Positions 34,261-42,228 of a stretch of DNA of 64,000 bases are shown piece after piece. Below the pieces are notes generated by a model, which did no database searches, was not told the origin of the DNA, and saw nothing but the letters and a program-made list of their open reading frames with translations. Origin of the DNA: Dyadobacter sp. 50-39 (GTDB lineage Bacteria > Bacteroidota > Bacteroidia > Cytophagales > Spirosomataceae); the NCBI GenBank assembly GCA_001898145.1, contig MKSR01000019.1, forward strand, positions 62,001 to 126,000. Reading direction: 5' to 3'. How positions within the stretch are numbered: position 1 is the stretch's first letter; every line of letters begins with the position of its first letter. The position numbers and the translations under genes were made by a program.

Positions 34261-34293
34261 GCATTACGCCGGAGCAAAGCTCCGGCGTAATGC
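34261..34293. repeat. Perfect 15-bp hairpin in the leader of the histidine kinase gene
   Basis: GCATTACGCCGGAGC (34261-34275), loop AAA, GCTCCGGCGTAATGC (34279-34293). It ends 15 bases before the kinase ATG and downstream of a -7-like TAACTTTA (34231-34238). No T-run follows on either strand, so it does not look like an intrinsic terminator. Confidence 0.9.
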
Positions 34294-34308
34294 AAGCTTT
34301 AAAGTAAC

Positions 34309-35400
34309 ATGTCTTTAAGTCCCCGCTTCATTGCCGTCATTCTGGCGTTCCTGATATCCCTCATTACCACCACATTCCTGGCGTTCGTGGATGGGGTATC
34401 CAAAGGGATGCTGTTCGTCTCGGCTATTTCTTCCTTTATTTCCTCGTTTTTCCTGGTACTTTATGCGGTCGACATTCTGGTCTTCCGCGAGGTGAACAAA
34501 ATGTACCGGACCATCCACAAGCTCAAAATGCGGGATTTCAATATGGCCCCGCGCAAGAAACTGATCCGGGAATCGAACCCCTTGAAGACGATCAATGACG
34601 AAATCTTTGTTTATGTAACCAAAAAACAAAAGGAAATCGACGAGCTGAAAAAGCTGGAACTGTTCCGCAGGGAATTCCTTGCCGACGTTTCGCACGAGTT
34701 TAAAACGCCGATTTTTGCTGCCCAGGGTTTTATTCACACACTGCTCGACGGCGCCATGGACGACGAGAAGGTGCGCGAACGCTTTCTTCGCAAAGCCGCC
34801 AACAACCTTGATAGCCTCGATGTACTGGTAAAAGACCTGCTGGTGCTTTCCCAGATGGAGACCGGGGACATTAAAATGAACATCACTCCCACCGACCTCC
34901 GGAAGCTCACCCTCAGCATTTTCAGCCGCCTCGAACACATTGCCAAAAACCGTAATGTGACCCTCAAAGTGAAACCGGACGACATGCAGGAAGTGTGGAT
35001 CAAGGCCGATGCCGACCGGATGGAACAGGTCATGCTCAACCTGATCGAAAATGCGATCAAATATGGCAATGAGAACGGCAAAGTGGTGGTGCATTTCAGC
35101 GAGAGCAAAAAATACATTGAAGTGGAAGTGAAAGACAATGGTCCCGGCATTCCGCACGAGCACTTGAACCGCATTTTCGAGCGCTTTTACCGGATCGACA
35201 AGAGCCGGAGCAAAGAAATCGGCGGTACAGGTTTGGGACTTGCCATTGTTAAGCATATATTGAACGCCCACGACACCAAGATCGCCGTCATGTCGAAGCC
35301 GGAAAAGGGGACTACGTTTTCATTCAAACTCGAAAAGGCGTATCACCAGCAGCTTCCGGAAGTGAAAACGGACGATGTCGTCAATCAGTTGAATCCATAA
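34309..35400 (+). CDS. Orphan membrane sensor histidine kinase (PhoR/ResE-like)
   Basis: 363 residues: two N-terminal membrane helices (about 7-27 and 34-57) joined by a very short loop, so there is no periplasmic sensor domain, then a linker and the kinase core. H box FLADVSHEFKTP with His129, N box EQVMLNLIENAIKYGNENG, G1 DNGPGIP, and G2 GGTGLGLAIVKHIL. A cytoplasmic or intramembrane signal is therefore likely. No response regulator is adjacent; the next gene encodes a Dabb protein. A perfect hairpin sits in its leader. Confidence 0.93.
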   Translation: MSLSPRFIAVILAFLISLITTTFLAFVDGVSKGMLFVSAISSFISSFFLVLYAVDILVFREVNKMYRTIHKLKMRDFNMAPRKKLIRESNPLKTINDEIFVYVTKKQKEIDELKKLELFRREFLADVSHEFKTPIFAAQGFIHTLLDGAMDDEKVRERFLRKAANNLDSLDVLVKDLLVLSQMETGDIKMNITPTDLRKLTLSIFSRLEHIAKNRNVTLKVKPDDMQEVWIKADADRMEQVMLNLIENAIKYGNENGKVVVHFSESKKYIEVEVKDNGPGIPHEHLNRIFERFYRIDKSRSKEIGGTGLGLAIVKHILNAHDTKIAVMSKPEKGTTFSFKLEKAYHQQLPEVKTDDVVNQLNP

Positions 35401-35429
35401 TCAATTTCTAACACCATAAACCATTATCC

Positions 35430-35729
35430 ATGTTTATCCACAATGTATTCTTCTGGTTGAAGGAGAAGGACAACGAAGAAGCAAAACAAGCCCTGCTGGC
35501 CGGTATTAAGTCACTCGAAGCAATCGAATCCATCGAGTCGGCCTATATCGGCCCTCCCGCTGCTACCCGCAGACCAGTGATCGATGCCACCTACGACTTC
35601 GCGGAAATCCTTATTTTCAAGGATGAGGCTGCGCATGATGTATACCAGGTTCACCCGCTGCACAAAAAATTCGTGGAAGAATGCGCGCATCTCTGGGAGA
35701 AAGTGCTGATCTACGACGTGGAAGCATAA
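35430..35729 (+). CDS. Dabb-family (stress-responsive alpha/beta-barrel) protein
   Basis: 99 residues, one dimeric alpha/beta barrel domain. The typical start MFIHNVFFWLKE, the ESAYIGPPAATRRPVIDATYDFAEILIFKDEAAHDVYQVHPLHKKFVEE block with HPLH, and the ending YDVEA identify it. Members are small cytoplasmic proteins, some stress-induced and a few with enzymatic roles; no specific function can be assigned. It lies 29 bases after the kinase gene and is probably cotranscribed. Confidence 0.92.
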   Translation: MFIHNVFFWLKEKDNEEAKQALLAGIKSLEAIESIESAYIGPPAATRRPVIDATYDFAEILIFKDEAAHDVYQVHPLHKKFVEECAHLWEKVLIYDVEA

Positions 35730-35741
35730 TCCATAATATTT

Positions 35742-35850
35742 GTTAACAAGTTATCCACACGCGAAATGTGTATAACTTGTTAACAACTTCCAAAAACGCC
35801 CATTTTCAGCAAGTTAAGCTATATTTAAGCATTGTCCACAGTGTGGATAA
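35742..35850. other. Cluster of four DnaA-box-like sites in two inverted pairs (possible replication or DnaA-binding locus)
   Basis: TTATCCACA at 35751-35759 and TGTGTATAA at 35767-35775 lie inside an 18-bp inverted repeat with one mismatch (GTTAACAAGTTATCCACA, 35742-35759, against 35767-35784). TTGTCCACA at 35832-35840 and TGTGGATAA at 35842-35850 form a second dyad. Two sites equal the consensus TTATCCACA, one fits TTATnCACA, and one differs at a single base. AT-rich DNA lies between the pairs. This is the typical signature of an origin or DnaA-titration site; see the findings for counter-evidence. Confidence 0.65.
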
Positions 35851-35936
35851 CTTTTTGAAACAACCACCCCATCTTCTTCACGGCACTATTCGGCCATCCA
35901 ATTCGTTCTTTAAACAGTACAAAACGAACTAGAACC

Positions 35937-36236
35937 GTGAGAAAGAACAGAATTTTGCTGTCGGTCATAATAGCACTGGTCGCAGCTGTATCGATTTCCT
36001 CCTGTACCTACCGTTCTTACGACCCCGGCTACGACTATGGCTACCGGCATGGTTACAGGTATTATCACGCACCACCTCCACCACCGCGTGTAGTGGTCGT
36101 GAAACCCGCTCCAAGGCGCATTATCTACGCCGACCGGCACAATTACCGCCGGCACGACAACCGTGCCTATCGTAAACAATACCGTGGAAACGACCATTAC
36201 GGGAACAACGGACGGCATCGTGGCCCCAGACGATAA
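35937..36236 (+). CDS. Small Tyr/Arg/His-rich lipoprotein
   Basis: 99 residues from a GTG. The lipoprotein signal is clear: VIIALVAAVSISSC, with Cys24 as the lipid anchor. The mature part is low-complexity: YDPGYDYGYRHGYRYYH, a run of five Pro, VVVVKPAPRR, then a tail rich in Arg, His, Asn and Tyr. No catalytic domain. Such peptides in Bacteroidota are usually annotated hypothetical; an envelope or structural role is plausible but unproven. A strong terminator follows. Confidence 0.75.
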   Translation: MRKNRILLSVIIALVAAVSISSCTYRSYDPGYDYGYRHGYRYYHAPPPPPRVVVVKPAPRRIIYADRHNYRRHDNRAYRKQYRGNDHYGNNGRHRGPRR

Positions 36237-36256
36237 TTGAAATACCCTTTGATAAA

Positions 36257-36310
36257 AAAAGACCGGATACTGCGCATTGCACCGCACTATCTGGTCTTTT
36301 CTTTTTATTT
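36257..36310 (+). terminator. Intrinsic terminator after the lipoprotein gene, abutting the FAAL start
   Basis: A 13-bp stem AAAAGACCGGATA / TATCTGGTCTTTT with one G-T pair, an 18-base loop and a T-rich tail to 36310. It ends only 8 bases before the FAAL start codon at 36319, so the promoter of the next gene must overlap it. Confidence 0.88.
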
Positions 36311-36318
36311 TGCAGTTT

Positions 36319-37968
36319 ATGGATATACTTGATGTACTGAAAACCAATGTCGGCCTACATCCCGATAAACTTGCTTATGGCTACGTTGGCAAGGAAGGCG
36401 AATTGACCGAGCAACTTCGTTATAGTGAACTTCATCACCTTGTGCTGGCCGCGTCGCACCAATTAAGTTCCAACTTCCCCGTCAATGCGAGGGTCCTGCT
36501 ATTGCTGCCCGCCGAAGCCGCGTTCGTGTGCTCGTTCCTGGGCGCTCTCCACTCAGGTATCATTGCGGTTCCGACGCCGATCAGCTATTCGGAACCCGGC
36601 ATCAACCGCATTCTCAGCATTATGCGGGATTGCGGGGCCTCGGGGATCATCACCAATGCAAAAACCTACAAAATGCTGTTTCAACGGAAGAACGATGCAT
36701 CTTCGGCGTTACAGGAATATGATACGGAATGGGTTTTCACCGACGACCTGATGGAAGCACCACCGGCACCCGCCGCTATCCGGCGGCATAAGGAATCGGT
36801 CGAAACCGCCTATTTACAGTATACCTCCGGCTCTACCAGCCAGCCTAAGGGGGTGATGATAAGCCATATCAACCTAACGGCCAATTTGCGTGCGATCAAC
36901 AACTGCTTCGGACGCACTGCGGATGACACTTCGGTTACCTGGCTGCCGCATTACCACGACATGGGTCTCGTCGACGGCCTGCTGTCGCCACTTTTTACAG
37001 GTGGCACCGGTTTTGTGATCTCTCCGCTGCTGTTTATCACCAAGCCGCTCCTGCTGTTACAGACAATCAGCACCTACCATGCGGGCTTTTGCGGCGGCCC
37101 CGGCTTCGGGCTGGACCATTGCCTTGCACGCATTCCACAAGACCAATTACAGGAATTGGACCTTAGCTCGCTTCGGGTGCTGTATGTAGGCGCAGAGCCG
37201 ATCCGCATTTCGACCCTTGAAAGGTTTGCCTCTGCCACGCAAGCTTCCGGTTTCCGGAAAAACAGCCTGGTGCCATCGTACGGCCTTGCCGAAGCAACGT
37301 TGGCGGTCAGCCTGCATTTGAATGGCATCGATATGACTTACCGCAAATTGGGCGACAGCAAGGAAGTAGTTGCATGCGGTCCTCCGGTGGAATTTACCGA
37401 GGTACTGATCGTAAATCCATCCAGCCATGCAGTCTTGCAGGAAGGAGCAGAAGGAGAAATATGGGTAAAAAATAATGGCATCGCCGCTGGCTACTGGGAA
37501 AAACCAGAGGCTACGAAAGCGACTTTCCAGGCGTACACCAGCGATCAGCGCGGCCCTTATCTCCGGACGGGTGATTTGGGCTTCCTCGAAAATGGCCTTC
37601 TTTTTATCACAGGCCGTACTAAAGAGCTGATCATTATTCGCGGCGTGAATTATTACCCGCAGGATATTGAAGAAGTGGTGAGCGAAAGCCATCCTGACAT
37701 TCAGCCGAATGCGGCGGCGGCATTCTCCGTCGAAACAGAGCAGGGCGAAGCGCTCATGATCGTGAGCGAAGTACGCCGGGTGACGCAAACGCCGGACGAC
37801 GAAAAGGTGATCAAGAACAAAATGGCGCAGAGCGTAGGGTTGGCATTTGGCCTCATTCCCCACGAAATCGTGCTGATTCCTCCGGGAAAACTGCCCAAAA
37901 CGTCGAGTGGAAAGATCCAGCGCCTGAAAGCCCGCGAGATGTTTGGCAGAAAAAGCGTTATAGATTAA
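36319..37968 (+). CDS. Fatty-acyl-AMP ligase (FAAL)
   Basis: A 549-residue member of the adenylating ANL superfamily. ATP site: YLQYTSGSTSQPKGVM near 170; then SYGLAEATLAV, YLRTGDLGFLENGLLFITGRTKELIIIRGVNYYPQDIEE, and the C-terminal KLPKTSSGKIQRLKAREMF with the catalytic Lys. The YYPQDIEE variant and lack of a CoA-binding strategy fit FAALs, which activate fatty acids as acyl-AMP and load a carrier protein. That carrier is encoded 93 bases downstream. An upstream ATG at 36277 falls inside the preceding terminator, so 36319 is chosen. No polyketide or NRPS gene is nearby. Confidence 0.9.
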   Translation: MDILDVLKTNVGLHPDKLAYGYVGKEGELTEQLRYSELHHLVLAASHQLSSNFPVNARVLLLLPAEAAFVCSFLGALHSGIIAVPTPISYSEPGINRILSIMRDCGASGIITNAKTYKMLFQRKNDASSALQEYDTEWVFTDDLMEAPPAPAAIRRHKESVETAYLQYTSGSTSQPKGVMISHINLTANLRAINNCFGRTADDTSVTWLPHYHDMGLVDGLLSPLFTGGTGFVISPLLFITKPLLLLQTISTYHAGFCGGPGFGLDHCLARIPQDQLQELDLSSLRVLYVGAEPIRISTLERFASATQASGFRKNSLVPSYGLAEATLAVSLHLNGIDMTYRKLGDSKEVVACGPPVEFTEVLIVNPSSHAVLQEGAEGEIWVKNNGIAAGYWEKPEATKATFQAYTSDQRGPYLRTGDLGFLENGLLFITGRTKELIIIRGVNYYPQDIEEVVSESHPDIQPNAAAAFSVETEQGEALMIVSEVRRVTQTPDDEKVIKNKMAQSVGLAFGLIPHEIVLIPPGKLPKTSSGKIQRLKAREMFGRKSVID

Positions 37969-38061
37969 TATCGGTTACTTAAAATTCCCTTCACTTTTAA
38001 AAAACCTGTAAAAGTACTATTTTCACCCTGGCATTCAGTGCTTGTTACAAACTTCAATTAA

Positions 38062-38310
38062 ATGAGTAAAACATTTACCGAAATTTCCGGCTGGATAGTG
38101 GAGCGCATCGCTCACCATGCGGAAATAGATCCTTCCGAAGTAGATCTGGACGCAGAAATCATCGATTACCGATTGGATTCCCTACTCATGGTCGACATTA
38201 CAACCGAGTTGCAGGAATGGCTCGGCTTCGAGCTTAGCCCATCCATATTCTGGGAAATGGGTACCATCAACGCCACTACCCAATGGATTGTAGAAAACCA
38301 GGAATCCTGA
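38062..38310 (+). CDS. Acyl carrier protein
   Basis: 82 residues, single carrier domain. The phosphopantetheine attachment site is Ser40 in DYRLDSLLMVDITTEL, followed by LGFELSPSIFWEMGTINATTQWI, the recognition helix region. It is not the essential fatty-acid-synthesis AcpP, which has a DSLDTVE-type motif. It is the probable acceptor of the acyl group from the FAAL, and is translated with the transporter 4 bases downstream. Confidence 0.93.
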   Translation: MSKTFTEISGWIVERIAHHAEIDPSEVDLDAEIIDYRLDSLLMVDITTELQEWLGFELSPSIFWEMGTINATTQWIVENQES

Positions 38311-38314
38311 AAGC

Positions 38315-39727
38315 ATGCTGGCTTTTTCCATATTAGCCTATCTGCTCGCAAACCTGGGAATAGGCCTGTGGGCCTCTAAAAGAATCTCCACCACCCAAGA
38401 CTTCGTGCTGGCCGGCCGGCAGTTGCCGCTGATGCTGGCTGCCTCCGCCACCTTCGCCACGTGGTTCGGGTCCGAAACGATCATGGGCGCGCCCACCGAG
38501 TTCATCGAACATGGTGTGCTGGGTATCATTGAAGACCCTTTTGGCGCTTCATTGTGCCTTTTGCTGGTGGGACTGTTCTTTGCCAGGAGATTTTACAAAA
38601 TGAATATTATCACATTTTGTGATTTTTTCAGGATCCGGTACGGCCGCAACGCCGAACTCCTGTCCGCCATTCTCATTATCCCCTCCTATTTCAGCTGGAT
38701 TGCCGCTCAACTGCTCGCTATGGGCATCGTGTTGAAAGTGGTGCTGGGCTGGTCACTGCTGATGTGCATCCTGGCCAGTTCGTTCGTCGTGATCCTGTAC
38801 ACGATCTGGGGCGGCATGTGGTCGATATCAATTACCGACTTCATCCAGACGATCATGATCATTGCCGGCCTGCTCATTGTGGCGGTAGTATTGTACAAGG
38901 AAGTAGGTGGCTTTCAGCCATTGATTGACGCCGCACCAAAAGGATTTTTTCGCTTTTTTCCTGAAAACACTCTCAAAGGCCATCTCGAATATTTCGCTGC
39001 CTGGGTTACCATCGGGCTGGGGTCCATTCCACAGCAGGACGTTTTTCAAAGGGTAATGTCGGCGAAATCCGCCCGTGTGTCCGTACAATCGACGCTCATA
39101 TCATCGCTGATGTACCTCACCATCGCCCTGCTGCCATTGTTCATCGGGCTTTGCGGGCACCATTTGTATCCCGGCGAAGAAAAGGACGGACAAATGATCA
39201 TTCCGAGCATGGTCCTGAAACACATGAGCCTACCGCTTCAGATCCTGTTTTTCGGGGCATTGGTGTCGGCAATTCTCAGCACCACCAGCAGCGCCATTAT
39301 GGCTCCCGCCGTAGTGTTAGGAGAAAATATTGTCAAATTCTTCAACCCCGGCCTCAGCGACCGGCAGTTGCTGAAAATCATTCGGGTCGGCATCATCGGC
39401 ATTACGGTCGTCTGCATTTTTATGGCTGCTACACGCGAAAGCATCTTCGAACTCGTGGCAGAATCGTCGGCGTTCAGCCTGGTTTCCCTATTCGTTCCGC
39501 TGGCGGCCGGGCTCTACTGGAAATCCAGCAATACGCTGGGTTGCATACTGTCGATGTTGGTCGGTCTGGCGGTTTGGCTCGCTTGTGTTTTTATCGAAAC
39601 GGAATATCCTGCGCTCGTCTATGGGCTTCTTGCGAGTTTTCTCGGGATGCTCGCGGGATGGCTATGGGGAAAAATCAGCGGGAATCCGGCGGCACCGGCT
39701 GTTGAATCGCCCGGAATGGCGCGATAA
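38315..39727 (+). CDS. SLC5-type sodium:solute symporter family protein
   Basis: A 470-residue polytopic membrane protein with about 13 helices. Family features: LASKRISTTQDFVLAGRQLPLMLAASATFATWFGSETIMG at the start (the first broken helix), the sodium-site region further on, and WGGMWSISITDFIQTIMI. Solute unknown. The ATG lies 4 bases after the acp stop, so the three genes form an operon. An SLC5 domain with an adjacent ACP recalls CbrA-like proteins where a symporter domain is joined to signalling parts; here only transport genes and FAAL are seen. Confidence 0.88.
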   Translation: MLAFSILAYLLANLGIGLWASKRISTTQDFVLAGRQLPLMLAASATFATWFGSETIMGAPTEFIEHGVLGIIEDPFGASLCLLLVGLFFARRFYKMNIITFCDFFRIRYGRNAELLSAILIIPSYFSWIAAQLLAMGIVLKVVLGWSLLMCILASSFVVILYTIWGGMWSISITDFIQTIMIIAGLLIVAVVLYKEVGGFQPLIDAAPKGFFRFFPENTLKGHLEYFAAWVTIGLGSIPQQDVFQRVMSAKSARVSVQSTLISSLMYLTIALLPLFIGLCGHHLYPGEEKDGQMIIPSMVLKHMSLPLQILFFGALVSAILSTTSSAIMAPAVVLGENIVKFFNPGLSDRQLLKIIRVGIIGITVVCIFMAATRESIFELVAESSAFSLVSLFVPLAAGLYWKSSNTLGCILSMLVGLAVWLACVFIETEYPALVYGLLASFLGMLAGWLWGKISGNPAAPAVESPGMAR

Positions 39728-41602
39728 TCAAGCTGTTTCCGCCTCGGCCTTGCGGTCCCAGCCAGCGAGCGCATTCAAATGCACCGCCTCCCTGTCCGCC
39801 TGCATGATCACTTCCAGCTCCTCTATATGCTGACGCGCGGCATTTATGTATTCCTCATCATTGCGGATACTCGACAAATGTTTCAGCGTGCGCTCGTCGT
39901 GAATAAAGAACGTCTTCGCCATCCGTGTCGCCTCGTGCGCCCGATGCCCGAGCAGTTTCAGGGCATCCACCCCTAATCTGAGGCTCGTATCGAATGTCTC
40001 GCGGTAAATGTGCATCATACCCGCATTCATGAGGTCGTAGGCGTCATTACGATTGGTCGAGCGCACGAGCATATGCAGGTTAGGGAAATGCTTTTTGACC
40101 GTTTCAATCAACTCCAATCTCTTTTCCTCATCACTGATGGCGATAATGATCATCTGCGCACGTCCGGCACCGGCAATGTCGAGCAGCTCATAGCGAGTGG
40201 CATCGCCATAATACACTTTGAGCCCCATACGACGCAGGAAATCGACATTATCACTATCATTATCAAGTACGGTCGCCTCCACACCATTGGCCCGTAAAAA
40301 CCGTCCGACGATATTTCCGAAATGCCCGTAGCCTGCGATAATGACCGGGTTGTCTTCCTCTTCCACGTCGCTCGGGCGCTGCGCGGTTTGCAATCCCGCA
40401 CTGACCAGGCAAAAACGCGTCAGGATGAACTTCTCATTGAACATCATCGCGAGCGGCGTCATAGCCATACTGATGGCCACCACGGCAGTCATCGTATCAG
40501 AGACCTCTTTGCCCAAAACGCCCTGCTGAACCGAAAAGCTGAGCAGTACGAATGCAAATTCACCGATCTGGCTGAGCCCGATGCTGAATATGAAATTCTG
40601 CGCATTCCGTACTTCAAATATTTTACCTAAAACAAACAGGATACCCATTTTCAGCAGCATCAACCCGCCCACCAGGCCGATGATCAGCAGCGGTTTCGAC
40701 GTAACCAATGCAAAGTCGATGGAAGAGCCTACCGAAATGAAGAAAAGCCCGAGCAGCAAACCCTTGAAAGGATCAATCGAGCTTTCCAGCTCGTGCCGGT
40801 ATTCGCTGTTGGCGAGTACCACACCGGCTACAAATGCACCCAGCGCGGGACTCAGGCCCACCGAAGTCATCAGCACGGCGATACCGACAACCAGCAGCAA
40901 TGCCGTGGCGGTAAACATTTCCCGCAATGCGGTACGGGCCATCATTCGGAAGACCGGCCTCAGCAAATATTTCCCCGTCAACACAATGGCCGAAACCGAA
41001 AGCAGCACCACGATCGTCTGCTGCCAGGCCGGCAATGCGCTCACCAGCGAACCGCCGCCGCCGTGCCCGTCTGCGATGCCCGCGTGGTCGGCCAGCAGGG
41101 GAAACAACGCAAGCATGGGAATGATCGCCAGGTCCTGAAAAAGCAATACGGAAAAAGAACTTTGTCCAGCAACGGTTTTTAGCCAGCCTTTCTCGGCCAG
41201 CGTCTGCATCACGATCGCCGTGGACGACATTGCTATGATCATCCCCAGCGCGAGCGCCTCTTTCCAGCTGATACCGAACAGCATGGCAATGCCCGCTACC
41301 AGCACAGTGGTGACTCCCACCTGCAAACCGCCAAGCCCGGCAATGCTCTTGCGCATACGCCACAGACGCGACGGTTCCAGTTCAAGGCCGATCACGAAAA
41401 GCATCATGACAACACCGAATTCGGCAAAATGCATAATGTCCTGGCCTTCCATTCCAATGAACTTCAATCCCGCCGGACCGATGATCACCCCGGCTACCAG
41501 GTAACCCAGCACCGAACCCAACCCCAGCCGCTTGGCAATAGGGACCATTACCACCGCCGCAGCGAGGTATATCATCGCCTGGAAAAAGAAGGATTGCTGC
41601 AT
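39728..41602 (-). CDS. kefB: KefB-like monovalent cation:proton antiporter (CPA2) with TrkA-N domain
   Basis: 624 residues: about 12-13 helices forming the CPA2 antiporter (about 1-380), then a Rossmann TrkA-N regulatory domain starting NPVIIAGYGHFGNIVGRFLRANGVEATVLDND (about 395). In E. coli, KefB/KefC release potassium in exchange for protons when glutathione adducts of electrophiles bind, lowering internal pH and protecting the cell. The adjacent KefG/F-like gene, 13 bases upstream, supports this assignment. Whether glutathione or another thiol such as bacillithiol gates it is open; a YpdA-type gene elsewhere in the window makes bacillithiol worth testing. Confidence 0.88.
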   Translation of the reverse strand: MQQSFFFQAMIYLAAAVVMVPIAKRLGLGSVLGYLVAGVIIGPAGLKFIGMEGQDIMHFAEFGVVMMLFVIGLELEPSRLWRMRKSIAGLGGLQVGVTTVLVAGIAMLFGISWKEALALGMIIAMSSTAIVMQTLAEKGWLKTVAGQSSFSVLLFQDLAIIPMLALFPLLADHAGIADGHGGGGSLVSALPAWQQTIVVLLSVSAIVLTGKYLLRPVFRMMARTALREMFTATALLLVVGIAVLMTSVGLSPALGAFVAGVVLANSEYRHELESSIDPFKGLLLGLFFISVGSSIDFALVTSKPLLIIGLVGGLMLLKMGILFVLGKIFEVRNAQNFIFSIGLSQIGEFAFVLLSFSVQQGVLGKEVSDTMTAVVAISMAMTPLAMMFNEKFILTRFCLVSAGLQTAQRPSDVEEEDNPVIIAGYGHFGNIVGRFLRANGVEATVLDNDSDNVDFLRRMGLKVYYGDATRYELLDIAGAGRAQMIIIAISDEEKRLELIETVKKHFPNLHMLVRSTNRNDAYDLMNAGMMHIYRETFDTSLRLGVDALKLLGHRAHEATRMAKTFFIHDERTLKHLSSIRNDEEYINAARQHIEELEVIMQADREAVHLNALAGWDRKAEAETA

Positions 41603-41615
41603 GCGTGAAGTGGTT

Positions 41616-42206
41616 TTAGTGCGGAAAAAGTTCGTTCAGATATTCTACCCCGGCCAACTCAGCCGGGTCTATGCGATCATTGACCAATGCGTCCAGCAGT
41701 TCGGCGTATTGCTCGCCGCAGGCATTAAGCGTATAGTCTTCGATCGTGTATGTTTCGTGCACCACAAAAGGCGGCAGGTAATCCATCCGGCATAAATAGG
41801 CCGTTTGGTTGAATGGCAGCAGGTATTGGCCCACTGAGAAGCGGTTGTAGCCCGCGGGGGTATACGCATCGCGCCCGCCGCCGCACGACACCGCATTGAA
41901 GATCTTTTTACCTTTCAATGCATGTCCCTTCGGCCCGTAGGCCCAGTTGTATTCCAATACGAGGTCCTGCCACTGTTTGAGGATCGGCGGGCTGCTGTAC
42001 CAGTAAAACGGATGCTGGAAAATGATAATATCGTGTTTTGCCAGCAATTGCTGCTCTCTTTTGACATCTATGAAAAGATCTGGATAATGCTCATAGAGAT
42101 CGTTGAAAGTCACTCCCTTGACTTCACGTGCGTATTTTTCCAATGTCTTCTGCACGTTGGATTTGCTTAGCGTAGGATGAGCGAACTGGATAAGAACCTT
42201 GGCCAT
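41616..42206 (-). CDS. kefG: KefG/KefF-like NAD(P)H-dependent flavoprotein oxidoreductase
   Basis: 196 residues with the flavodoxin-like fold of the KefF/KefG/NQO1 family: AKVLIQFAHPTLSKSNVQKTL (FMN phosphate loop), DIIIFQHPFYWYSSPPILKQWQDLVLEYNWAYG (the conserved block of ancillary proteins), GKKIFNAVSCGGG. In E. coli these proteins bind the KefB/C antiporter and are needed for full activity, and KefF also reduces quinones. It is located between the quinone reductase (22 bases upstream) and kefB (13 bases downstream). Confidence 0.9.
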   Translation of the reverse strand: MAKVLIQFAHPTLSKSNVQKTLEKYAREVKGVTFNDLYEHYPDLFIDVKREQQLLAKHDIIIFQHPFYWYSSPPILKQWQDLVLEYNWAYGPKGHALKGKKIFNAVSCGGGRDAYTPAGYNRFSVGQYLLPFNQTAYLCRMDYLPPFVVHETYTIEDYTLNACGEQYAELLDALVNDRIDPAELAGVEYLNELFPH

Positions 42207-42228
42207 ATAATTAAATTGATGCGAAAAC

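Noticed and set aside
34261-34293. Intrinsic terminator of the glutamate dehydrogenase gene
   Set aside because: The stem is perfect but no T-run follows on either strand, and it sits 95 bases past the stop and next to the following start codon.
35742-35850. parS or dif site as explanation for the palindromes
   Set aside because: The sequence does not resemble the TGTTTCACGTGAAACA type of parS nor a XerCD dif core; the repeated TTATCCACA words fit DnaA better.
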